This document shows positions 13,126 through 24,900 of a stretch of 64,000 nt of DNA, one piece after another (within the stretch, counting starts at the first letter, position 1; every line of letters starts with the position of its first letter). The notes beneath the pieces are model-generated. The model was not told the DNA's origin, did no database searches, and was given only the letters and a program-made list of their open reading frames with translations. This DNA is from Micropterix aruncella (lineage: Eukaryota > Arthropoda > Insecta > Lepidoptera > Micropterigidae): positions 13,370,027 to 13,434,026 of the forward strand of contig OX155955.1 of NCBI GenBank assembly GCA_944548615.1. Direction: 5' to 3'. Both the position numbers and the translations under genes were made by a program.

Positions 13126-14340
13126 GCAAGGGGAGGCGCCAACCTAACTATCGAATTCCCCGACATTTTTCGCTCTAAAACACCTTTCTCTACCTATGCT
13201 TACCACATCGTTTTGTCTCAATAGTCCCTTGTAAAATACCGATGAAGCATTATCGCGAAGGTCTGTCGCAAAATATTTCTCGTCGTAAATCGTAGTTTCC
13301 GGTAGTCGCGAATATACAGCGGCCTACGGCGACAACAGGTGATTGTAATATGTAATTATTACCACTGCAGACGGCCGTATGACAAGAGACGCAAGACTAC
13401 GTGTCTCGTTCTTTTTTCCCACGATATTATACGACATTACAATGGGAGTGACGCGGCTACCGCGCCTAGGCCTGCGTCGATGGAGTGGGCAAAGTCCTAT
13501 AAGATATTATTAAACGAAGTTATGTGACAGTAACCTACGACACAATGCAATTACGAGTATATGAGGTCGTCATCAGAAGTGAGCTAGTTTACATACGGAT
13601 TTTCATTTTCATACTGTTGTGCCTTACAAAGACATACATTTTCTTTGATTCTTGATGCTACCCAATATCATTGCACAAATAAAAGGCTTCAGTTTTTATA
13701 ATGATTCTTTACTTCGTAATATTTTAAGTAGTCCTGTTTGTATATTTGCTCGATTCGGAGATTTTAAAATAAACAGCTGGCCAGTTTCACGGTACAGAAT
13801 AACAGCAATTATGTATTTCAAACATTTTTTTACACTTACTTGAAATATTATCCAAAAAAAATCTTATAATAAAATGAATAAAATAAAATAGGCAATATTT
13901 GCATTTTGTCAAAGAAACGCAAAAAAATATTGATATTTCGCCTAGATGACAATTGTTTATCGGTTACCAGGACAACAATGTTGGTAAGACATTACTTAAT
14001 AAATAAATGAAATGTACATACTATATATTTTAAAATTTAAAAAAAATAATAAAACCATAAGCCATCTCCCTGAAAAAGGCATGTAACATTTTAACCAAAA
14101 GGAATAGTCCACCCCAAACATAAGATCGCATAATTAAAATAAAAAATATAAGTAATTACAACTGTTTTAACTAATAATATTACATTAAAGGTCTTTTTAT
14201 AAAATCTTCTATATGCTATGAGAAATACGCAGAGAAATATTAATAAAAACGAGCAATATGTGTGTAATAATGGTATTCAAATCACTATTTTTTAAATAAC
14301 GCATCCCAGCATGAAATCAAAGATTATCGCGGTTGCTTGA
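13126..14340. other. Non-coding stretch, nothing recognised
   Basis: Contains short frames such as 13339-13527 and 13652-13843 with no recognisable domain. Confidence 0.4.
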
Positions 14341-14350
14341 CGTTATAAAC

Positions 14351-14416
14351 AAGATAAAATGGATTTACCGGTTGAAGTTTGGCGCACGCGACGTTTTGCC
14401 GATTTTTCAACCGCCG
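14351..14416 (+). repeat. Single arm of foldback MITE family H
   Basis: AAGATAAAATGGATTTACCG followed by GACGTTTTGCCGA and CAACCGCCGG aligns with the left arms at 39763 and 45969. The opposite arm is missing. Confidence 0.55.
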
Positions 14417-14419
14417 GAA

Positions 14420-16420
14420 TAGAGTTGTAAATCTTTCAAAATAAATTTTTCAGTAAAATTAAGCGAATAAATTCAGCTAAGTGTAAGTTACCCCCATGAA
14501 AACCCAACCAGGTGTATTTTCCCCAAATTTTAACAAAAGATAGTCAATTTTGTAAGGTTTCTGATTTATTTAGAGTCTTTTTAAACTCCTTGACTCTGAT
14601 TTTAACCAAATATTTTTTTTCTATATCGATTATTATGATCCTTACAGGAAATTCTCTTTGGAGTATTTTTACCAAACTTTGCCAATGGATTTTTTGAAAC
14701 ATAGAACATATCGTGGTAAAAATGTTTATTTAAATCATACTGGGGTTTTGGTTACCCATTTTATTTTTCAAGAGGTGATTGATTCTGATATACAAAAATT
14801 CTGAACAAAATGTCATTTTAAAAGATTTATTTGGTATACATTAGGAGATTATCCTTTAAACAAAATTATTCTAAATAAAAAAACTGAATCTAACATCATC
14901 CATATTTTTTTAAATATAGGCTTTGTTACCGTAAAAAAGGCCTAATATTTTCTGAACAAAATCTTGTAATGTGAAGAAATATATTTAATAAAAATACATT
15001 GTATGTTCAATTTGATGTAAATAAGCACTCCTTGAAAAAATATCTGACCATTCTGAACACACTGTATATTATATAGACCGGTCTATTTTTGTATAGGATC
15101 TTTTAATATCATTGAATTCTTTTAAATACGAGAATGTGACATGCTTTTATTATGTTTGTAAGCTGGTTGTAATAACAAAGTTCTCACGATATTATAATAG
15201 CTCACATTGTCGTTGTTGGATAATGCTATATCCGTCTTACCATTCACTGTTTATAGGCGCGTTTCTTTTGTTTTAATTGTAATTTGCCTTATAGTATAGA
15301 CTAAATTAAATCAATTATGCAAATATTCATCAATTTGCTAAGCGATCCAATATTCCAATACGATAGAACACTGATATTCTATCTAGTTATGATAATAATT
15401 TTACGTCAACAGTAATTTCAGGATATTACGCTCTTCATAGTCATCGACATCATATTTAGCATTACTACTCATTGTGAGTATCAACTTCGTCAAGAATCTT
15501 CTTCTATTACGCCCCATCCTAGGTTTTGGTCTTCTAATTGTTCTCTCCATGTATGTATATTAAGGTATTTTACCACAGAATCAAGCCCCCGCATTTTTGA
15601 TCGTCTGACTTCACTTTGCGCGCCAGATTTCTACAAAAAATCAATTTTAACATGTATTCATTTTCCACCCTACACACCCTAACCGATAAGGCCATCCGAT
15701 TTTCAGGAATATTGCAACATGCACATCATTACATGTTAAACAGCTCTTTGTTTGTTCATTTTCGCCGTATGCTATCCTCCTGCATAGCACCGAAGATCCC
15801 GAGAAGTTCTTTGCGTACAAAAGGCATCTAATGTATTTTCATCCGCTTTTGTAAGAGTCTATGTTTCTGACGCGTAAGACTGGTCTGATGGCTTGTTTAA
15901 TGTGCCATACCATTGCACAAATATTTTTGTAGATAGGCCAGTAGGGAGGGTTATAGCCCTCCTTAATTCCTTACTCACTGACATATTTGTTAATCCCTTT
16001 GGCAGATAAAAAGACTAATCCCTGCTGTCTCATTTTTATCGTAAAAAGGTACTTTTTTTTACTTAGTTTAAAAAAATATATCAGCATTAACTTACTGTAA
16101 CGATTTGCACACTCTAGATTTAATATTCAAGTGCGAATCGGATTAGTCTGTAAGACTCCTGAATATTATTTGAAATATATAAATAAAATCTCGTAGAGAG
16201 TAGCCTTAGTTTTCGGGATAGCAGACGGGATTTTATTTGAGATCTTTTAATCTTTCAATGTTGGCAATCATGTATTTGTTTTTTTTACGACTTATTTTGA
16301 GGCTCATATATTTTGCTGTACTGTTCATTGCTAAGAAGGTTTTATTGAGGACTCGTGGAATCATATAATTATATTAATATCGTTACTTTATGCCTTTAGT
16401 TGGATCGACTTATTGTGGTG
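14420..16420. other. Non-coding stretch, nothing recognised
   Basis: AT-rich. The short frames at 14512-14697 and 15616-15831 have no recognisable domain. Confidence 0.4.
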
Positions 16421-16422
16421 CC

Positions 16423-16632
16423 AGACTGTCGCCAACATCCCTGTGTCAGTATGGTCACCGCCATCCTGTTAGGTCTGCCTTTTACCAACATCCTCATGGC
16501 TAACCTATAGCCCCATCCTGGTGTCAGCCCGATGCCGGCATCCTGGTTTCAGCATGGTACCGGAATCCCGCAGGTAGCCTGATGCCAGCATACAGGTGAC
16601 AGCCTGGTGCCAGCATCTTAATGACAGCCAGG
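16423..16632. repeat. Degenerate minisatellite, unit about 30 bp
   Basis: About six to seven diverged repeats of a unit resembling AGCCTGGTGCCAGCATCCTG. It is much GC-richer than its surroundings. A C-run follows at 16661-16677. Confidence 0.7.
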
Positions 16633-17223
16633 AATCCCTTTTTTGACTCCCAATAGCCCCACCCCCCCCCCCCCCCTTCATGTAACTGGCCGAATTTGAC
16701 CAGTTACATTTTTACCACATTTTGTATGAAAGAAACTTACTGTTGGTTTGATCCACCGATATCGGTCGCATATTGAAATGCAAAATGCATGGTATATTGA
16801 GTAAACTCATGCTTTTACTTTTACTCACAGGTCACACATAGAAAACGGGCCTAAATATGGTGGCAGTATTATCGAATAATAAGTTAGAATAATAATAATA
16901 TTTCGGATAATATTCGGCAGTTTCGAATAATAGTAATATTTTATGTAATAAAAAACGCTTTATTCAACAGAAAATGCGAGCTTATTGCCTACAGGCAATA
17001 TTTTTAAGCTACATTGTACCAATTTGCGAACATTGCTTGCGAAATGCACTAACTTAGCCGAAATAATACAAAAGTTTGAAAATTATAAATATTATATTTA
17101 ACTCTTTGTGGGCGCAGAATGAATGATCCACACCATAATAATCTCTAAAGCCTATACAGACGCGAAGGTTTAAAAGTAATGAGAAAAGAAAAAGAATTTT
17201 TATGGAACTGAGCCTGTTTTTAA

Positions 17224-17306
17224 TTTATCGGCATAGGGAAAGTATTGTGAACACACTTATGTATGTCTGTGTGTGTGTGTGCATGTGTATTCCTCCACGA
17301 TAGAGC
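17224..17306 (-). repeat. End fragment of dispersed family A
   Basis: GGGAAAGTATTGTGAACACA followed by a TG-rich tract and ATTCCTCCACGATAG matches the end of the copies at 38190 and 63030. Confidence 0.5.
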
Positions 17307-17492
17307 CCGGCAAAGCATTTTCGGCAATTTTTCGGCAAAGCATTCCAAAGTCGGGCTCTATGTACGCGAAAGAGACTGAGATTAACTCATTGCTGGAACC
17401 AGGGATAGAGAGCAGCAGGCTATCTTCAGATCTCGGGGGCGCTTATGATCCGATAGTACAGTAAATCTTCCGGTGTGACAATCGGGAGCGCC

Positions 17493-17519
17493 GTACTCCA
17501 AGATTCTCTCTTGGAGTAC
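17493..17519. repeat. Perfect 10-bp hairpin
   Basis: GTACTCCAAG and CTTGGAGTAC are exact reverse complements separated by seven bases. A CT microsatellite follows. Confidence 0.8.
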
Positions 17520-17529
17520 AAGACTCTCT

Positions 17530-19180
17530 CTCTCTCTGTAAAGATTTCTTCAAGAACCAAATTGAAGAGCATGCATAGTAATGCAATTTTCCTGATGAAG
17601 CCCAAAAATTGTGTAGAAGGATTCTGACAGGGCTTTCTGTACTCTTACGCGGCATTTGACATTTGCCATTGAAAGCTTCACTATGTTTATCAGTTTATGT
17701 GGTATAGGTAGATCATTCATAGTGCTGTAATGCATTTCTCCGCCAATGGGACATATTCAGCTTCCAAATCGAGGAACTCATGGGTTTCGATGCTTACCTC
17801 TCCGGTTTTCTCTAGGATTTGACGAAGAGCAAATATAGAGTTAAATGAAACAACAAAGATGATAGGTTCACATAACTAGAATATTATCTGATGAAAACGT
17901 ATGAAGCATTTGTTGTCTGAAGACTAAATTTGTCCATGTTCAGTCACAAAATAACCCCTCGCAGTGCTAATGCGCCGAGGTGGAAATTCAATAAGCGCGA
18001 AATAGTTCCAGTAATTTGATGTAACAATGGCGATAGTGATGCAACCGGTTCGTGTTGAGGACACCTCATTGTCTTCGCGCGGGCTCAATGAAAATGACCG
18101 AGAAAATCTGCTAGATTTTCCTGCCTTTCGTAAGTGTTAATTCAATATAAGAAAATCTCACAGCTTGAAATCACTGACCGAAACGGAGCGTGCGGCCAAT
18201 TTTGACAGAAAATTGTCTCGGAAAAAAAATGGGACCAAAATGATGATGTTTGCTGTTAGTAGATCCTTTATATTTGTTTTGTTTTGAGTAAATCTATTTG
18301 CGATTATTTTTATTTATTTATCTATTATTTTAATTATCTATTGTTTGGGAAACCTACAACGCTTCTTTAATTATTACAAATTATCTTGTAATGTACAATG
18401 TTTCACTGGCCGATTAATTGTTTCCTGCAGTAGTATCTTACAGAATTTCTTTATACCATAAATAATCAAAATAAATTGTATAAAATGAAATTACTATTGA
18501 ACTACATTATATTTTAGTTGCAAATTTATGAGTGATATGGGATAGAATATGGAATGAGAGGGATTGGTTATATGAATTTATGTTACAGTTTATTGTTTTA
18601 TTTCATTTTCGCTCTGTTGGTTTTTGAAGTCTACTATAATAAAAATTATACCTATTTCCTAGTCATCAAGTAAGCTATGAACAGCCACATATATATGAAC
18701 CAGATTGAGTCGAGGGCCAAGGACTAAAATATCAAATCATTAAAATGAGGACTTTTCAGGGCAAACGAACAAAATATCCAGGCAGAATCCTGGATATTTT
18801 TTTTAAAGATTATTATAAAGATTTTTTAAAGATTCTATTCCTTATAGCTTTATGAATATAGTATAGTATTCTAACATTATTATATACTTGCATACGGAAT
18901 CATAATACGTCTTTATTTCAGAAAAAAACAGAGAAAATAATTAATCGAATCAAATAAAATCAAGTTTATTTTCTTAAAAAATTTAAACATACATAGTTAT
19001 TAAGACATTATTACATACAATTGGGATATATGATATTAAATAAATTAAATTTAAAATCTTAAGTACAAAATCTGTGACTACTTAATCGATATAACATTTT
19101 AGTTAGGATTAAAATAATTCAAAAAATCGGTGCTAAAGGTTTCTGAAGAGTCTCATCACATAATTTATAATAATTTTATT
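17530..19180. other. Non-coding stretch except the weak exon candidate at 18027
   Basis: No other recognisable gene or repeat family seen. AT-rich past 18.3 kb. Confidence 0.35.
18027..18129 (+). CDS. Weak candidate first coding exon, unknown product
   Basis: An ATG in a fair context (AACAATGG) opens 34 codons, MAIVMQPVRVEDTSLSSRGL and so on to LLDFPAF. This stops exactly at a consensus donor GTAAGTGT; read through, the frame ends two codons later. There is no hydrophobic signal, so it is not an obvious ACE start, and its phase (1) does not join ACE exon A (phase 0) directly. No recognisable family. It may be chance. Confidence 0.2.
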
Positions 19181-19182
19181 AG

Positions 19183-19460
19183 ATACCTAAAACTACAAAG
19201 TCAATGAGATAATTATTTGACATGATATAGCAAAATTATATTAAAATACTGTCTTACTTTAGAACATTAGTCAAATAGAGTATAATACGGGACAGTAGTC
19301 AAATAGAGAATAATACGTACGTAATACGAATAATAGTAACAGTAGTCAAATAGAGAATAATACGGGAATACTTAAAACTACAGAGTCAATCAAATAATTA
19401 GTTGACATGATATAGTAAAATGATATTAAAATAGTATCTTACTTTAAAACATTTTGACGT
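19183..19460 (+). repeat. Local direct duplication (about 190 bp offset)
   Basis: The block with 'AAAACTACARAGTCAAT', TTGACATGATATAG and 'TCTTACTTTARAACATT' occurs at about 19189-19268 and again at about 19374-19455. Between them GTCAAATAGAGAATAATACG occurs several times. Confidence 0.65.
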
Positions 19461-19689
19461 AAGAATTATCAATTATTTAAGTAGTCAAATAAAAGTAATA
19501 CAGTACTACAAATACAAAATACAATTGATTTTCGGAGAGAAACTAAAATAGTCAATTAAATGGTAAAAATATCAAGCAAAATGAAGAACACCAATTTGGA
19601 AATTGTCAGTCATCTAATAGAATTCCTTGATATTATACAATTTTCTCTCAAATAAATTTTTAATTATGAATAGCCTCATTTCTAATAAT

Positions 19690-19880
19690 GAAGACCCCAG
19701 TTCATATGGACCTCAACTGGGGTATTTTCCTGTTTCTACGTATAATTTTTATATTTTCGGGTAGTTTATTATAACACACATTCCAATGTAGTTTGGATCC
19801 CTTTTAAATAATTTCAAAGGTGCACAGTGTAGTATTAAATTACGTCTACCTCTGATAAAATGAAACTGAATTTCCTTTTG
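19690..19880 (-). mobile_element. LINE reverse-transcriptase C-terminal remnant
   Basis: The minus strand reads FIRGRRNLILHCAPLKLFKR and DPNYIGMCVIINYPKI, homologous to the plus-strand remnant at 7085. Truncated and broken. Confidence 0.55.
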
Positions 19881-19899
19881 AGTCTTCAACTTACCTACT

Positions 19900-21798
19900 T
19901 TTTTATCAACTTTATGAATAGAAAGGCAAATAGTGATAGTGACCACAACATGAATCACTACGGTCAAGAAAAATCTAAATTCTTATGGCTTGTTTATGTG
20001 AAGACAATATATGGTGCCTTAAAACTGCGGAAAACCGACTAGGAGGTAATCCCGTAAAGGAGAAAAAGGTCGGAAGGCAATCCAGTAAAATGGTGTTAAA
20101 ATGTAATTTTGTTTTTTTTGTGATTTGTCGACTAGTCTCGAAAATTACAATTTAGATAACCATAAATAACATCAGATAATGACACGTAAATAATACGTAT
20201 TGGAATTGCTATAACGAGTTCTTACTGAATTTAACATTTTTTCAATTATGCCATTATTTTATATTATTGCATGCGTCTTAAATTATGTGTTCTTCTACCA
20301 TTTACAGCGAATACGGTTAGCGTTTACTTCAGTCAATTGTCATTATCCTTCACATTATTAAACGTCGAAAATTGAACAGGATTGATCTATTTGCTCCATC
20401 GCATGGAAAAATCCATAAATTATCTACGGGTAATCTACATAATAAAAAAGTGCATGTATGTAGTACGCATTATAGCAATGAATGATTGCCCTTGATGTTA
20501 TCGATGTGCTGTTTCGATCCGCTGATCATTATTTCTGACGCTTTGTTATTCACGGGCCAATAATAACTGACATTAACACTGTCACGAAGAGTAGCTACAA
20601 GAGTTTGCTGGATGCTGGTGGGGCTGCGCGCTTTAGGTTAGTTAGACTATGCACTGATATGCAGTGTTGTAACTCATTCATGTCAAGGTTTACAGTATGA
20701 TGTTAAGAATCATTCGATTCTCAAGTAAATTATTATAATTATCGCGAGACACAAAACCACCGCTTATGATGATCCATGTTTCAGCGTATTGTTTTATTAC
20801 TACACAAGCGCCAACCCGATCTACAACTGGCTGGCGCAAACCGTCTTACATTTACCGAAACAAAATCGAAAATAAATTTTGGTTTGAAAAATCTAATTTC
20901 TCAACATTTTAGGGCATATACAAACTGAAAAAAAAATACTGTGGGTCTGTAATTTAAAATTTAATTCAAAACGTTTATATCATCGTGAAGTATTAATAAT
21001 ACTAGATAAATTTGGTTTTAAAAAGAAATGACAATTTGACAAAGTCTACGTGTTAAAAAAAACCCTGCATTGAAGCCTTCCTGCTGGACCTGCTTTTAGG
21101 AATGCCCACTTCGGCAACAAAAACTCTTAATTCTCTAGAAATTCGAGTAATAAAAAAATATATCTTTGAAATCTAATATCAAAAGAATTAATAATTGAGG
21201 CAAAAATAGAAAGTAAAAATGACGATTTTTAAATATTTGCTCCTGCCTCCGCTCCACTCCAGATCAATAGACACGTCTTCCACAATATCGCTCCCATAAA
21301 TGACAAAAATGTAGACATCCTTTTTAATAAAAATTAGCAAGCAATTACTGTCAGATATCCAAACTTGCCTAACTACTGAATTTATATTTAGATACTCCAT
21401 CATTCTGTCATCGTGATAGTTTGGTGTGATATATGGTATTTCATACCCTGGAATAAATTTCAGGATGTTAGGTTTTTTTCCAAGCTTTTAATAAAATAAT
21501 AATAACAAAAGTAGTGTTGTATAATTTCAGGAAAACTAAAAGTTTATCAAAGTTTTCATTTACGGTTCCTATCATCCGGGATATTAAATAGTTAATTTAT
21601 TTAGCTTTATTGATTGAGACATATCCTCGGTATTAATATAATTTTGCGCGTCGAGGTCTCTTTCTTCTATTGAAGAGGTTTATAATTTTGTTTCTTTATA
21701 TAGAAGAGTCTTCTAGAGTCCAGACTACTTTTATCACTTTTAAATAATGTCTACTTTAAAATTGATTTATGACTTTGTTTTAATTTCTCTAATTTCAG
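19900..21798. other. Region upstream of ACE exon A, nothing recognised
   Basis: I searched by eye for the missing ACE N-terminal exons (signal peptide, conserved W and N-x-T motifs) and found none. Confidence 0.4.
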
Positions 21799-21957
21799 CT
21801 TGATGCCCAGCAAAGATATGCCTTATTCCAGCGTGGCCTCTGGGAGCTGGCTAGCAAAATAGACAAATCTCCAATCAGAGATTTGAATACCTATCGTCAG
21901 TTACGTCTCCTCTCAGTTGTTGGACCTTCGGCCTTACCTCCGGATCAGCTAGACAGA
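21799..21957 (+). CDS. ACE exon A (53 codons)
   Basis: It is preceded by a pyrimidine tract with TTTCAG and followed by GTAAGT, and it starts and ends in phase 0. It encodes [18 protein letters not shown] through PPDQLDR, the helical N-terminal part of the ACE catalytic domain, about 100 residues from the usual start. It is the first exon I can recognise. Confidence 0.88.
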
Positions 21958-24900
21958 GTAAGTTAACCTTTAGTACAAGTTGTACTTCGACACCTTGAAT
22001 TAATCAGGTTTCAGCGCTCGACATTGGCCATTAAGTCTTCTGTTCTGAAAGGAACATATATATTTCTAGTAAGCTATCTATAAATTTAATCATATATCTC
22101 TCATCGTTAAAGCAGCGTTAGTTAGAAACGTTTTTTCTCCGAGTTACTTTGCAAATCCGACTACAACGAAAAAGTCTTTTCATTTTTCAGATTAATATAT
22201 AGCCTATGACAATTATAAATAATGTGGCTTTCTATTGGTAAAAGAATTGTCAAAATCGGTTTATTAAATCCAGAGATTACTTCCGACAACGTCACAAACT
22301 TTACCTCTTTATAATATTAGTATAGATTATAAAATATTCGTGTTCCGATCAGTAGCAAAAAAGAAAGCAAACTGCAGACCTGGATTAAAGCAGGCGTACC
22401 AGAAAATTATTTTAAATATGATCACGTTTGGTTATAACTTAAAGAGAAAACAAAATACGAAATCAAGCAAAGGAACGGATCAAGGACGGATTTAGCAAAG
22501 AAACATCGAATTACCATTCCAAATTATTTAGAACTATAAATGTTATTCAGGTTTTTGACAGTTTTTGTTACTAGCCTCTTTCAAAAAACTTTATAAATAG
22601 ATATTGAGACAAAGGTAGATAGATACAAACGATATTTTTTGTAGCGCCTGTGAGTAATATATATTCTAACGTTATGATAATGTATAATGATTCATCGTAT
22701 TTCTCAATATTCGTTTGATTATCTCCAGCACTTAACAGCATGAAGCCCCATTGCTGAATAATTATGTCAAATGACATGCAAATCATTTTTTAACAATGGT
22801 AACGCCCCTTTTAGTCATCAGTATTAACGTGGCTAATATTTGTAGGAAGTATTTAAAATAATAATATGTGATGGATGATTGTTCTATACGTGTGTTTTAA
22901 TTGTAATTCTATTATTTTAATTGTAATTCTCTACTTGTGATGGGTGTTCTCCTACATCTATATACGTATATGAATTTACAAAATGTAATATTATCACCGC
23001 AAAAAATCCATCCATTTAAAATACGTACTGTACTCAAAACAGTAGCTGTAGCTTTGGGAGCTAATGAACTCTTGCTGAGTTGGCCACGAAGACCCATTCT
23101 GTTCAGGGTTGGTCACACTCACGGGTCAACACTCATCCGGCGGCCTCCACGCATGAAGTGCGAGCCCGGGCAGGACTCTGGCCTTAGGGCTAGTTTCCCC
23201 TAGGAATCAACCTTCTGGCGCTCCTGGACGGTCTGCGCACCGTGCGGCGTAAGCCAATCGACTGAGCACTCTGACTAACAGTCGGGGGAGTCTGGAAGTA
23301 GTACTGTTTCCTATAGAGCGGGGGTGGTTGCGGACCTTACGGCGACTGCTCTTGAAACGACCATCGGCTACCCGATCGTGGGTGAACAGCCGGGCAAAAG
23401 ATGCCGTGGTCTGCGATAGATTTGGTATAGACCGTTTCACCGCTTCGTAAGGGAGAGGACCGACCTCAAACTCGTAACCAATCGAGAGACCGGAGTAATC
23501 TGGTCGCAATTGGAAGTAAGGGCGTGAGTATAAGCCCGCTGGGTAACAAACCTAGTTATCTCGCGGTTAAGGCGTTGGCCTCTTACGGGCATGTGGCGGA
23601 GCTTGACGGTGGACTGTTTTGTCCATGTTTTCTGCGTTCACTTCACGGGAGATAGAACGACTAATCGTTAAAACTTCCTGAGGTGACGGGTTCGCCCGTT
23701 GTAGTTGGCAACTCTATTTGTACTTAAAACAGCAAACATAAACTCCTTGTTTGCATTATTATTTGCATTCATTAGGTGCCATTACTACTCTACTGATTAG
23801 TAAATAATTAAAACTAAATAATTATAATTCATTATTGAATATAGTACCTACCTGAAAGAGTATAAATTTAAAAAATCATACATTTACATATTAATACAAT
23901 TACAATAAAATAAAAATACAATAAAAAAAAACAATTAAGTACATTCATTTATTATAAAAATAAAAAGTTTTTTCAAGTTAATTAGGCTAATTGTTACATA
24001 AGTTGTATTACTTATTTTAATTACTCTGACCCGCCTAGATACGGGACAGTTTAGTCCTAGTTAGGTGGGCAATGAGCATTAGCTGCATTTCGGTGTTCAA
24101 TTTTTCCGAGTTATTTATAACATTGATAACAATGGGGCTAAATGTACAAAAATAAAATGAATAAAGTATTAAAAAATAAAAAAAAATAAAAAAAATAGGT
24201 TTACAAAATAATATACGGAAATAAATCCTAAGCTCAGCGTATCTCGATTCTTGATTTCTAGTCGTTGAGATCTCCGAAACTAATGGTTAAATTTTTAATG
24301 GATTTCATTCTGTTGGGCATCTACTAAATACTCAGGCCAGGGTTATACGCCAGTTTACACCGAAATAATCGGAAATCTACTAATTTGGAATAAAAAAGTG
24401 CCACAAATTGTACTGCTACTTGAGCATCTTTAAAAATCAAGATAAAATAGACATGGTAAAGTTAGGTTTAGGTTCCAAAATATTAGGTTTATGAGATTCG
24501 CTAAACCTAATATTTTGAACAGATTGCAAAGTGATTACAAAGTGATCATAGTCAATCTCAAAGTGATAATAATTCTAAGTAAAGATAGTGGCGATAGTCA
24601 ATCTCAAATTGATAATAATATTAGATAAAGATGACTATGAAAATAATTACTGTGTATATTAAGTTCTAAAGAAGTGCTTGATAGAGCTTGATAATGCCTA
24701 CAAAGAAGTCAGCGACAGCATATGTCTAAATTTGATATTTAAGTCACAAAAAGTAGTTTTTTATATTAAAAACATAATTTAAATCGTTAGGTCATGTTTA
24801 TTGGTCATATTATTAACAATTATGAATTCATATCAAAATAAGTAAATTTATCGTCTCAAGTGTCTAGTTTTTCGTTTTAAAACAAAAGACTTTTCCCTTT

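Noticed and set aside
23207..23509. 100-codon minus-strand frame in the GC-rich element
   Set aside because: Not preserved in the second copy at 28589, so probably not coding.
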